DNA of 47,999 bases from a filamentous cyanobacterium CCT1 (GTDB taxonomy: Bacteria; Cyanobacteriota; Cyanobacteriia; Phormidesmidales; Phormidesmidaceae): contig PYER01000016.1 of NCBI GenBank assembly GCA_003017855.1, positions 1 to 47,999 on the forward strand. Reading direction: 5' to 3'. The notes under the pieces were generated by a model, which did not search any database, was not told the DNA's origin, and saw only the letters and a list, made by a program, of their open reading frames with translations. Positions 40,861 through 47,999 of this stretch are shown piece after piece; positions within the stretch are counted from its first letter, which is position 1, and the number at the start of each line of letters is the position of its first letter. Made by a program: the position numbers and the translations under genes.

Positions 40861-42414
40861 GTGCTTGGCTTGGCGCAGGATATTGAATTTTCAATCAAGT
40901 TTACAGATCCTCAGCTCAAGAGCGACGATGTGGCGACTGAGGTTCACTACTTGATCGAAGATCTGCGCGATCTCGACGGCATGAGCCAAACCCGCTTTGA
41001 ACCCATTTCAGAAATCAGAGATGTGGCTGAGGTTCGAGTCGGGGTTACGTTTGCGGCCCACTCAGACCTACTGGGGCCGATTTTGCGGCGGCTGCGCGAT
41101 CGCCTCTACTACAACCCGATCGAGACCTGCTTTCGATTTCGGATCTCAGACCTGGTGCTGCAAATTCAAACCCATCAAGCCGACGACCTCATGGGTTTTA
41201 TGGCAGCAGTCCAAAGCGGGCTGCTGTTTGCCCCCGAGCGCGATTACCTGGCCGAGGCCGAAACCTACAGCCGCACCCAGGGCGAACTGTCGCCCACCGA
41301 ACTCGACAACCTCAATCTGCTGCGCCAGCGCCTGGACATTACGGCAGAGGAGGCCGAAGTGCTCAATGCCAGAGCGGCCAGCCCTTACCCAACCAAAGCC
41401 GACAAGCACCGCCACTTTGAAGACATGACCGCCGCCGAGTTTAGCCGCCTGCGTGCCATGAACGAAGGGCCACCCTTTGCATCCAGAGATATTTGGCCTG
41501 TGCTGCAAGAGCTAGCCGAGAATTTGGGTATGCCTGTCCTCGAAGCAGAGGCTATCTATCAAACGCACCGGCAGCGCTACGACGACGACATCAGGCTCAA
41601 AACTGAGCAAAACACGGCCAAAACTGCTGAAGACGCTCGTTTGACGGCGGCAGCCAAGGCCGAAGCTGAACGCCAAAAGCAGGCTCAACAGCTCCAAGAA
41701 CGCCTCAACCAATACCGAGACCTGTGCCGCCAGACTATGGCCAACAGCCTCTACCCCTCTGAGTTCGACCAGGGCCGCCTCGACCAGGCCCGGCGGCTGT
41801 GGGATGTCTCTGTCGAGCAGGCAGTGCAGCTAGAGGCAGAGGTGCGCGATGAGCTGTACGGCGGCGTAGCGTCTGCCGCCGGGGTTGACTACAGCCGCCT
41901 GCGCGACCTGCTACACCAGCAGGCCTGGCACGAGGCCGATATGGAAACTGAAGTCGTGATTCTTAAAGCTCTCAACCTCGACATGCAGCCTGTCACCGCC
42001 ACTACCGTGGAGCATCTGCCAGCCGTTGACCTAGCCACCATTGACGCCCTCTGGACCCGCTACAGCAAGGGGCGCTTCGGGTTTAAGGCCCAGCAGCAGG
42101 TTTACCGAGCCCAGCAGCAAATTCAAGCGGACGATCGCCAGCGGTGGGTAGCCTTTGAGCAGGCGCTGGGCTGGCGCGAGGCTCCGTCGCTGTTTTCCCG
42201 AGGCTACAAGCCCTATCATGTCCTTAACTTCAGCCTTGAAGCAACGCCGGGCCACCTGCCCACCTGGCGCTGGTGCTGCCCCAGTTTGAGCGATCGCTAC
42301 AAAATCAACCTTGAGGTCATGGCCGCTGTCATGCAGCACCTCAATGACGGTATGCCCCTGGAGGCCGTGGCTGTTCCGGCCCTCGATACAGCGTTACCTA
42401 CCCAACTTGCCTAA
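40861..42414 (+). CDS. Multi-domain protein with GUN4-like domain, TIR-cluster gene 2
   Basis: The protein is about 517 aa. The N-terminus (about 5-105) is beta-rich and comparable to gene 1. A helical segment YSRTQGELSPTELDNLNLLRQRLDITAEEAEVLNARA matches its TerB-like module. A charged Glu/Gln/Lys coiled coil (about 245-285) and YRDLCRQTMANSLYP...DELYGG follow. The C-terminus (about 340-480) is a GUN4-like domain (LRDLLHQQAWHEADMETEVV, LWTRYSKGRFGFKAQQQVY, ALGWR, PGHLPTW). GUN4 proper binds Mg-porphyrins; ligand binding here is untested. The start is uncertain: GTG 40861 or TTG 40843. Confidence 0.85.
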   Translation: MLGLAQDIEFSIKFTDPQLKSDDVATEVHYLIEDLRDLDGMSQTRFEPISEIRDVAEVRVGVTFAAHSDLLGPILRRLRDRLYYNPIETCFRFRISDLVLQIQTHQADDLMGFMAAVQSGLLFAPERDYLAEAETYSRTQGELSPTELDNLNLLRQRLDITAEEAEVLNARAASPYPTKADKHRHFEDMTAAEFSRLRAMNEGPPFASRDIWPVLQELAENLGMPVLEAEAIYQTHRQRYDDDIRLKTEQNTAKTAEDARLTAAAKAEAERQKQAQQLQERLNQYRDLCRQTMANSLYPSEFDQGRLDQARRLWDVSVEQAVQLEAEVRDELYGGVASAAGVDYSRLRDLLHQQAWHEADMETEVVILKALNLDMQPVTATTVEHLPAVDLATIDALWTRYSKGRFGFKAQQQVYRAQQQIQADDRQRWVAFEQALGWREAPSLFSRGYKPYHVLNFSLEATPGHLPTWRWCCPSLSDRYKINLEVMAAVMQHLNDGMPLEAVAVPALDTALPTQLA

Positions 42415-42429
42415 CCGGAGGGCCTGCCT

Positions 42430-43041
42430 GTGCTCGCTAGCGCTACCCACAGCGGCTTAGAAGAAAGCCTTAACGAACTCAGCCTGCTGCTCAATGAAGA
42501 AGACTGGGAAGAGGCCGATCGCCTGACAGCCGATCTCCTGCTGAATGCAGTAGCCAATCACCAAAATGCTGTACGCCTGCAGGGATCTAGCTCCCGCCAG
42601 CGCCCTTACCTGACCACTGAGGCCGTAGCAGCCCTGCCCTGCCAACTGCTCCAGGCCATTGACGATCGCTGGCAGAGGGCCAGCGGCGGGCACTTTGGCT
42701 TTTCGGCCCAGCTCCAGATCTATGCCGACCTGCTAGAAACCGTAGATTTTGACCCAAATTTAAACAACTGGTCTACCCCCCACCCGTTTTTTGAAGACGT
42801 GGGCTGGCTGATGCTGGTTGCGCTGCGGCCTATAGGATTTCTGCGGTTTTACAACTGGCTAGAGTTTGACCTCGATGCCCCAAAAGGCCATCTGCCCGCG
42901 CTCTGGTACTGGAAAATACCGCGTCTTGAATCTCTCCAGATGGGCGGCTTCTTGACCGGTCAGGGAGGCTGCTTTGGCGACTTAGCCCGGCTCGATGCCA
43001 TGATGCTGCGGCTCTCGCGCTGCCGCCAGATCGGCGGGTAG
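42430..43041 (+). CDS. GUN4-like domain protein, TIR-cluster gene 3
   Basis: The 203-aa protein is essentially a free-standing GUN4-like domain: LNELSLLLNEEDWEEADRLT, LLQAIDDRWQRASGGHFGFSAQLQIYADLLE, DVGWL, FDLDAPKGHLPALWYW. It lies 15 nt after the previous gene and has GGAGG at 42417, about 8 nt before the GTG start, so the three genes form an operon. The chlorophyll-pathway role of true GUN4 is not implied, because cyanobacteria carry several GUN4-domain paralogues attached to signalling proteins. Confidence 0.85.
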   Translation: MLASATHSGLEESLNELSLLLNEEDWEEADRLTADLLLNAVANHQNAVRLQGSSSRQRPYLTTEAVAALPCQLLQAIDDRWQRASGGHFGFSAQLQIYADLLETVDFDPNLNNWSTPHPFFEDVGWLMLVALRPIGFLRFYNWLEFDLDAPKGHLPALWYWKIPRLESLQMGGFLTGQGGCFGDLARLDAMMLRLSRCRQIGG

Positions 43042-43173
43042 TACCGCTGCGCGGAATTCAAAGTGCAAAGTGAAAAAGTCACTGTGGGGTGGGCATTGCC
43101 CGCCATTTAAAGAGAAAGTTTTTCAGAAGTTGCCCAAAGTCAGAAGAACCGTAGACAGATTCAAGGGATGTCG

Positions 43174-44262
43174 TTAGTCCAAGGTGGTGGGCTGCCGGGG
43201 CTGAAGCTGAATGGTGACCTGGGCCAGGTAGGGCAACTGCTGGTGCAGGTGAGCTTTGAGCTGATTGGCGATCGCAGCCCCCGCCGCTACCGAGAGACTG
43301 GCTTCTACCCCCAAAATCACCTCCCCGTGCAGTCGGTGCCCAAGCCACCGCCCCTTCACTTGCTCAACGCTGGCTACCCCTGCAACGCCGTGCTCTACTT
43401 CGTGGCGCAGGCGATCGAGCACCTCGGGCTCCACCCCGTCCAGCAGCCGGGTAAACACCGTTTGGGTCGATTGCCAGACCACCCGCAGCAGCACCAGAGT
43501 AATCACCAGTCCCATCACGGGGTCAGCCCAGGCATAGCCCAGCCCTACTCCCAGGGCGCTGACCAGCACCGCCAGGCTGACCAGTCCATCGGCGCGAGCG
43601 TGCAGCCCATCGGCCACCAGGGCCGCGCTGTTGATCTCGCGCCCCACCCGTAAACGAAACAGGGCCACCACCTCGTTGCCAACAAAGCCAATTACCGCCG
43701 CCGCCGCCAGGGCTCCCAAATGCTCCAGGGGCTGAGGATGGCGCAGCCGCTCGATCGATTCGTACCCGGTAATCAGCGCGCTCAAAAAAATCACCCCTAC
43801 GATCGCTACCCCGGCCAAATCTTCGGCTCGGCCATAGCCGTAAGCAAAGCGGGGAGAAGACCGGGCGCGGGCCAGCACAAACGCCACCCCCAGGGGCACC
43901 GAGGTCATGGCATCGCCCACGTTGTGAATCAGGTCGGCCATCAGCGCAACGCTGCCCGAGAGAGCAAATACCACAGCCTGCGCGATCGCCGTGATCACCA
44001 GCCCCACAAACGACCACTTCACCGCCCACAATCCTCGATCCGAGGCGGCAATCTCAGGATCTACTGCCCCGTGGGTGTGGCCGTGCCCATGATGAGAGTG
44101 TCCATGATGGTGATGCCCATTGTGGTGATGATGCCCGTGGCTGTGGGCCTGATCCGCCAGAGCATCTGACAGAGTGACTGACGCGATCGCGTCCTCGATC
44201 GCGTCCTCCAGGGCGCTATCCAATGCGTCAGAGCCAGACAGTTGAGAAGCCGGGTTAGCCAT
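43174..44262 (-). CDS. Cation diffusion facilitator (zinc/metal exporter)
   Basis: The 362-aa CDF-type antiporter of the inner membrane probably exports Zn2+, Co2+ or similar ions using the proton gradient. A His-rich N-terminal stretch (about 40-65, HGHHHHNGHHHHGHSHHGHG) precedes six hydrophobic helices (about 80-290). Helix 2 has LMADLIHNVGDA and helix 5 has LVADGLHARADGL, the DxxxD/H metal sites. A cytosolic C-terminal domain (about 275-355, VEPEVLDRLRHEVEHGVAGV..VKGRWLGHRLHGEV) follows. The ATG at 44262 is chosen; the longer TTG frame is unlikely. Confidence 0.92.
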   Translation of the reverse strand: MANPASQLSGSDALDSALEDAIEDAIASVTLSDALADQAHSHGHHHHNGHHHHGHSHHGHGHTHGAVDPEIAASDRGLWAVKWSFVGLVITAIAQAVVFALSGSVALMADLIHNVGDAMTSVPLGVAFVLARARSSPRFAYGYGRAEDLAGVAIVGVIFLSALITGYESIERLRHPQPLEHLGALAAAAVIGFVGNEVVALFRLRVGREINSAALVADGLHARADGLVSLAVLVSALGVGLGYAWADPVMGLVITLVLLRVVWQSTQTVFTRLLDGVEPEVLDRLRHEVEHGVAGVASVEQVKGRWLGHRLHGEVILGVEASLSVAAGAAIANQLKAHLHQQLPYLAQVTIQLQPRQPTTLD

Positions 44263-44369
44263 AGTGCGCGCAAGAGCTACTGAAGCGTTATGGTAGCGGC
44301 TCAAAACCGAGTCTGGCCACAGAGATTACAAAGACGGGGTGCAGCCCGCTGGCTGGCTTAACCCACAAG

Positions 44370-44413
44370 CTCAAAAAACAGGGCCGAGGAGACTAAGTTA
44401 GTCTCCCCGGCCC
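44370..44413 (-). terminator. Rho-independent terminator of dps
   Basis: On the minus strand the stem GGGCCGGGGAGACT / AGTCTCCTCGGCCC (44413-44400 with 44394-44381) has one mismatch, a 5-nt loop, and TGTTTTTTGAG after it. It lies 25 nt past the dps stop. Confidence 0.9.
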
Positions 44414-44437
44414 CGGTCTAGCTTAAATCACAGGCTA

Positions 44438-44968
44438 CTAACCCCGATCAGACTTAGTTACTAGGTGTGCCTCTAAGAACCACAGACGCATGTCAATGGT
44501 GCGAGAGATCTCGGTATAGAGGTCGGCGGTGTCGGCATCGCCCAGGTCATCGGTGGTGTCGATGGCTTCGCGCACGTGCTTGCCGTAGGCGGCAAAGCGC
44601 TCCGCCAGAGCGGTTACATGCTCAGGGCCTTCCACCGCGTCGATGGGGTACTCAGGCAAAATCGACTCGGCGGCGGCAATGCGGGCCGTGCCCATGGCGG
44701 TACCACCCAGGGCCGTCACGCGCTCAGCCACCAGATCGACGTATCCTTCCAGCTCGCCTGCCAGCTCGTCAAACAGCTCGTGCAGCTGAAAGAAGTTCAT
44801 GCCCTTCACGTTCCAGTGGGCCTGCTTGGTCTGAGTTTTGAGATCGAGGGTGGCGGCCAGTGTTTGGTTTAGTACGTCACACACCTGCGATCGCACCTCA
44901 GCCGACATGTCGATGCGAGTGGGGTAAAACCCGCGCTTGGTCTTGTTTTTTTCAACGGTTGCAACCAT
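44438..44968 (-). CDS. dps: Dps-family DNA-binding ferritin-like protein
   Basis: Dps forms a dodecamer that oxidises and stores iron with peroxide and protects DNA under starvation or oxidative stress. The 176-aa protein has the family's inter-subunit ferroxidase residues at His51, His63, Asp67, Asp78 and Glu82 (QAHWNVKG, LHELFDELAGELEGYVDLVAERV). The positions match the usual numbering when the start is ATG 44968. AGAGAGG precedes that ATG. A basic N-terminus (KNKTKRG) may contribute to DNA binding. A strong terminator follows. Confidence 0.95.
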   Translation of the reverse strand: MVATVEKNKTKRGFYPTRIDMSAEVRSQVCDVLNQTLAATLDLKTQTKQAHWNVKGMNFFQLHELFDELAGELEGYVDLVAERVTALGGTAMGTARIAAAESILPEYPIDAVEGPEHVTALAERFAAYGKHVREAIDTTDDLGDADTADLYTEISRTIDMRLWFLEAHLVTKSDRG

Positions 44969-45296
44969 ATGGCCTCTCTTTGTTCTGTCAATCGAATGGG
45001 TAACCAACAAATCTGTGATGCGGCCTGCGGGCCTAATCCTGAAATCCTACCACTATGGCCCCGGCTTCTCCTAAATCATACTCGTTATGAGTACGACTTG
45101 CAACCTGTTCTCTATGTTGAGGCCATTTTTGCAGGTGCACAGAGATCCACCGCCCCAGACGTTGCTCCAAGAACGGTCGAAGCGCTGCCTCGTCGGTGAG
45201 GCGGCGGTTCGTTCTTCACACTGGCTATATAGGTTGGCTTTATTGGTTAAGCCACGATCGCCAAAACAAGTGGTAGATCTGCTGGTTTTGCCGACG

Positions 45297-45467
45297 CTAC
45301 TGACCAAATTCCAGTCGCACCCGCTCTACCAGGTCAGCCGTCACCGCCTCGGCCTCGACCTCGCGAGCCACATCTTCGATGCGCTTGCGGGCCTGAGCCC
45401 TAACAAAAAAGGGAATATTTTTGAGCTTAGCCTGGGCATCGGCCGTCCAGGGAAGTCCATCAGCCAT
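45297..45467 (-). CDS. PCP_red mini-protein (protochlorophyllide reductase-type domain)
   Basis: The 56-aa product begins [20 protein letters not shown] and continues [31 protein letters not shown]. It is essentially the PCP_red domain found at the C-terminus of the light-independent protochlorophyllide reductase BchB/ChlB. The domain is about 45 residues, so this is a free-standing copy with no catalytic part. Small stand-alone members occur in cyanobacteria, and their role is unknown. It lies on the minus strand upstream of dps and divergent from sigC. Confidence 0.8.
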   Translation of the reverse strand: MADGLPWTADAQAKLKNIPFFVRAQARKRIEDVAREVEAEAVTADLVERVRLEFGQ

Positions 45468-45829
45468 TAGCGAAATCTGCTCCCAATTGCAACGAATGCC
45501 CTAATCCTATACATCGCTTCGCCGTCAATGTGAGGTTTTTGCCAAGGTGTAACGTTCCATCGGGAATTACGGGCAATGGCAGCGTAGATTATGGTGTCGA
45601 TTCGCGTATGCTTACCCCAGCCCCGATCGCCTAGAACACCACCCCAAAGAACCACCAGCAGGCTGACCTTGGAAACCCACAGGCACTGGCACCAAGAGCT
45701 GATTCAGGTTAGCTCACCCAGGCCCAGGAACTCAAGCCTTTGTTCTAAAGTCCTGACGGGTGGGAACACTAGGCCCAGGTTGGCAAATGGCCTATCGGCA
45801 CACGTTTAGACACGTAACTAGAGAGCGTC
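45468..45829. other. Divergent promoter region before sigC, no gene seen
   Basis: About 360 bp. Short open frames here lack ribosome-binding sites and typical codon use. The region must contain the promoters of the divergent PCP_red mini-gene and of sigC. No clear -35/-10 pair or palindrome could be assigned. Confidence 0.45.
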
Positions 45830-47092
45830 ATGGTAGCAACACCCCACTACAAGAAAGATGAAGCCGCCGCCCTGCCCGATCAGGAGCTTGGTCTCCCTAC
45901 CCTGGGAGAGGAGGACGAAGGGGCGGACCTGCGGCTCCATGATTTTTCTGCTGCCGACGCTGACGACAGCGACTTCGAAACCGATGCTGCCGCCGTGCTG
46001 AAGGGCAAGCGCACCACCGACCTGGTGCGTCTCTACCTGCAGGAAATTGGCCGGGTGCGCCTGCTAGAGCGCCACGAAGAGGTCTCTGAGGCCCAGTGCG
46101 TGCAGGGCTACATGCAGCTGCTAGACGATTTGACCCAGGCTGCGGACGAGAATGGCGGTGTCCTCGCCGTCTACAGCAACCTGCTCAAAACCCGCGATCG
46201 CCTCTCGTCGCAGCTGGGCTACCGTCCCTCTTTGGAGCGCTGGGCCGCCGAGGCCGAGGTGCCCATCGCCGATCTCAAGCCCACCCTGGCCGCCGGTAAG
46301 CGGGCCTGGGCCGAGCTCAGCAACCTTACCGTGCCCGAGCTAGAAAAGGCCATTGCCGAGGGCATTCGCGCCAAAGAGCACATGATCAAGGCCAACCTGC
46401 GCCTGGTGGTATCGGTGGCCAAAAAGTACCAAAATCGGGGCCTGGAGCTGCTCGACCTGATTCAAGAGGGCACCCTGGGCCTGGAGCGGGCGGTCGAAAA
46501 GTTTGACCCCACCAAGGGCTACCGCTTTAGCACCTACGCCTACTGGTGGATTCGCCAGGGCATTACGCGGGCGATCGCCACCCAGAGCCGCACTATTCGC
46601 CTGCCCGTCCATATCACCGAAAAGCTCAACAAAATCAAAAAGGCCCAGCGCAAGCTCTCCCAGGAGAAAGGCCGCACCCCCTCGATCGAAGACATCGCCC
46701 GCGAGCTGGATATGACCGCCGTGCAGGTGCGCGAGGTGCTGCTGCGCGTCCCCCGCGCTGTTTCCCTCGAAACCAAGGTGGGTAAAGACCGCGACACCGA
46801 GCTAGGCGACCTGCTCGAAACAGACTGCATGTCCCCCGAAGACATGCTGATTCGTGAGTCGCTGCGCCGCGACCTGCAACAGCTGATGGCCGACCTCACC
46901 AGCCGTGAGCAAGACGTGATCAACATGCGCTTTGGCCTTGGCGACGGCACCCCCTACTCGCTAGCCGAGATTGGCCGCGCCCTGGAGCTATCGCGCGAGC
47001 GGGTGCGCCAGATTGAGTCGAAGGCGCTGCAAAAGCTGCGCCAGCCCAAGCGCCGCAACCGCGTTCGTGACTACCTCGAAGCGCTGAACTAG
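45830..47092 (+). CDS. sigC: RpoD-type group 2 sigma factor, SigC-like
   Basis: This RNA polymerase sigma-70 factor is 420 aa. Region 1.2 (DLVRLYLQEIGRVRLLERHEEV) and region 2 (KANLRLVVSVAKKYQNRGLE LLDLIQEGTLGLERAVEKFDPTKGYRFSTYAYWWIRQGITRAI) are present. So are region 3 and region 4 with its HTH (LAEIGRALELSRERVRQIESKALQKLR). The acidic N-terminus and ~60-residue insert between 1.2 and 2 (LTQAADENGG... to AELSNL) fit SigC-type group 2 sigmas, although the exact group letter needs a phylogeny. The principal SigA is expected elsewhere. A terminator follows. Confidence 0.9.
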   Translation: MVATPHYKKDEAAALPDQELGLPTLGEEDEGADLRLHDFSAADADDSDFETDAAAVLKGKRTTDLVRLYLQEIGRVRLLERHEEVSEAQCVQGYMQLLDDLTQAADENGGVLAVYSNLLKTRDRLSSQLGYRPSLERWAAEAEVPIADLKPTLAAGKRAWAELSNLTVPELEKAIAEGIRAKEHMIKANLRLVVSVAKKYQNRGLELLDLIQEGTLGLERAVEKFDPTKGYRFSTYAYWWIRQGITRAIATQSRTIRLPVHITEKLNKIKKAQRKLSQEKGRTPSIEDIARELDMTAVQVREVLLRVPRAVSLETKVGKDRDTELGDLLETDCMSPEDMLIRESLRRDLQQLMADLTSREQDVINMRFGLGDGTPYSLAEIGRALELSRERVRQIESKALQKLRQPKRRNRVRDYLEALN

Positions 47093-47107
47093 ACAACCAC
47101 CTCCTTC

Positions 47108-47175
47108 AGGGACCGGGTGCCTACGGGTTAACGCTCAGATCTTGAGTAATGACCTCAGGGAACTCGGTCCCTTTT
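47108..47175 (+). terminator. Terminator of sigC, sharing an 11-mer with the 15-kb repeat element
   Basis: AGGGACCG (47108-47115) pairs with CGGTCCCT (47165-47172) and is followed by TTTT. An inner hairpin CTCAGATCTTGAG lies at 47134-47146. The left arm reads AGGGACCGGGT, exactly as at 15182-15192. Confidence 0.7.
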
Positions 47176-47192
47176 AGCAACAAGCTTTAAGC

Positions 47193-47408
47193 CTAGCTGT
47201 GGGTCTGGAGATGTTGCTCAAACTCTCGCAGAGCGACACTCGACCCCGCTGCCCAAGCTCGCTCAACATACTGCGGCAGCAGAGCTTTCACGTCTACAGT
47301 TGGAAATGCTAGGCTGGTGGGGCGATCGTCGTAGACTGATCCATTCAAGATATAAAGCGTTAACTGGCCTTGGCGATAGATCCATACCTCTGGCCAGGGC
47401 AAACGCAT
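47193..47408 (-). pseudogene. C-terminal remnant of a Uma2-family endonuclease-like gene
   Basis: The 71-aa frame reads PEVWIYRQGQLTLYILNGSVYDDRPTSLAFPTVDVKALLPQYVERAWAAGSSVALREFEQHL. This is the C-terminal part of Uma2-family (DUF820) restriction-endonuclease-fold proteins, normally about 190 aa. The N-terminal two thirds with the catalytic PD-(D/E)xK residues are missing: the upstream side runs directly into the insertion sequence at about 47410. It is most simply a gene cut by that element. A stand-alone short gene starting at the ATG 47408 cannot be excluded. Confidence 0.75.
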
Positions 47409-47429
47409 ACTCGGCGAGTAGGGATACTA

Positions 47430-47459
47430 ATGGATAGGTTTGTTATCAAGGCTATCCAT
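47430..47459 (+). promoter_or_regulatory. Hairpin covering the transposase start codon
   Basis: ATGGATAG (47430-47437) and CTATCCAT (47452-47459) are perfect inverted repeats with a 14-nt loop. The 3' arm includes the first two bases of the ATG at 47458. In mRNA it would hide the start, a known way for insertion sequences to limit expression from outside promoters. Confidence 0.55.
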
Positions 47460-47999
47460 GTCTTCTTCAGTGCCACCGACCGATTCACTGTTAAGCCACT
47501 TTGAGGGTCTAGAGGATCCACGTACCGGCTATCTGATTGAGCACCGCATGGTGGATATGGTGGCCTTGACGATCTGTGCGGTGGTCTGTGGCGCAGAGAC
47601 TTGGGTCGATATCGAGGCCTATGGCCAGAGCAAAGTGGACTGGTTAAGAACCTTTCTGGCGTTGCCTAACGGCATTCCATCCCATGACACGATTAGCCGG
47701 CTGTTTGCCCAACTCGACCCCGAACAGTTCCAAGACTGCTTTTTGAATTGGATTCAAACCGTGGCACAACTCAGTGCTGGGACGGTCGTCGCTGTAGATG
47801 GCAAAACCCTGCGGCGCTCCTATGACCGAGGCCGGAGCAAAGGCGCCATTCACATGGTGAGCGCCTGGGCGGCCGAGAATCGCTTGGTGCTGGGGCAAGT
47901 TAAGGTGGACGAAAAATCGAACGAAATTACGGCGATTCCTGAACTGCTCAAGGTGCTGGCGTTGAACGGCTGCATCGTCACCCTCGACGCCATGGGAAC
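47458..47999 (+). CDS. ISAs1-family transposase (5' part, runs off window)
   Basis: The frame starts at ATG 47458 and is open for at least 180 codons to the window edge. It reads LLSHFEGLEDPRTGYLIEHRMVDMVALTICAVVCGAETWVDIEAYGQ, then LALPNGIPSHDTISRLFAQL, VVAVDGKTLRRSY and VSAWAAENRLVLGQVKVDEKSNEITAIPELL. GIPSHDT, VDGKT and EKSNEITAIP are hallmarks of ISAs1 (DDE) transposases. The visible part contains the first Asp (AVDGKT) and TLDAMG (second acidic region) at the edge. The C-terminus and the right end of the element lie outside. Confidence 0.93.
   Translation, partial: MSSSVPPTDSLLSHFEGLEDPRTGYLIEHRMVDMVALTICAVVCGAETWVDIEAYGQSKVDWLRTFLALPNGIPSHDTISRLFAQLDPEQFQDCFLNWIQTVAQLSAGTVVAVDGKTLRRSYDRGRSKGAIHMVSAWAAENRLVLGQVKVDEKSNEITAIPELLKVLALNGCIVTLDAMG

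Larger units (their letters stand above)
47409..47999 (+). mobile_element. ISAs1-family insertion sequence, left part only
   Basis: The element is inferred from the transposase gene and from the abrupt loss of the Uma2-like reading frame at about 47409. The left inverted repeat cannot be set exactly without the right end. GGGATACTAATGG (47421-47433) is a candidate terminal region. The right half is beyond the window. Confidence 0.7.

Noticed and set aside
45467-45655. 62-codon minus-strand frame before the PCP_red gene
   Set aside because: Unusual composition, no start signal, overlaps the start of the well-supported mini-gene.

Overview
The window is cyanobacterial chromosome. The evidence is psbK, a stand-alone PCP_red (protochlorophyllide reductase-type) mini-protein, GUN4-like domains, a SigC-like group 2 sigma factor, the tgt-psbK neighbourhood, and very frequent copies of the cyanobacterial octamer GCGATCGC. 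Base composition is moderately GC-rich, with one clearly AT-richer patch at about 29.6-31.5 kb. A filamentous Leptolyngbya/Nodosilinea-type organism would fit, but the genus is inference.

Layout. (1) 0-4.3 kb: prmC and acyP, then a minus-strand run of a secreted unknown protein, a small conserved unknown, a cupin and a 71-aa unknown. Degenerate G-rich short tandem repeats lie on both sides of prmC. (2) 4.4-11 kb: a LysR regulator divergent from a tight five-gene operon (NTF2-like, SMP-30-like, ABM monooxygenase-like, two SDRs), then an AraC regulator and an exported hydrolase with a Cys nucleophile. This looks like an accessory small-molecule metabolism island. (3) 11-20 kb: ffh, a long PAS/GAF-like protein of unknown output, a ~200-bp nested inverted-repeat element, a small secreted protein, an exported YHS protein, a DCC thiol protein, and a membrane-anchored kinase-like/TPR protein whose catalytic Asp is replaced by Asn. 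(4) 20-27 kb: an HpxO-like FAD-dependent urate hydroxylase, a second YHS protein (a lipoprotein), a GST-transporter pair divergent from a TetR regulator across striking palindromes, and mutS. (5) 27-31.5 kb: small and envelope-type genes, a structured leader before a 79-aa unknown gene, then a PIN toxin-antitoxin pair, an orphan antitoxin-like gene and a DUF4145 protein. (6) 31.5-38.5 kb: carB, carrying an in-frame repeat-derived insert with an 11-G run, then an animal-type haem peroxidase, an ArsR regulator, tgt and psbK. (7) 38.6-43.1 kb: a TIR-domain gene divergent from three co-directional genes, two of them paralogous multi-domain proteins and two of them carrying GUN4-like domains. (8) 43.1-48 kb: a CDF metal transporter, dps, PCP_red, sigC, a Uma2-family remnant and the 5' part of an ISAs1-type insertion sequence that runs off the window.

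The best candidate for an undescribed system is region 7. A TIR protein with an intact candidate catalytic Glu faces an operon of paralogous proteins sharing a beta-rich N-terminus, a TerB-like helical segment, a charged coiled coil and a C-terminal helical module, ending in GUN4-like domains. The TIR protein's own C-terminal half has a loosely similar helical pattern. This architecture suggests a sensor/adaptor-effector conflict system. That is inference from domain layout, not a demonstrated function.

No rRNA, tRNA or CRISPR array was recognised by eye.
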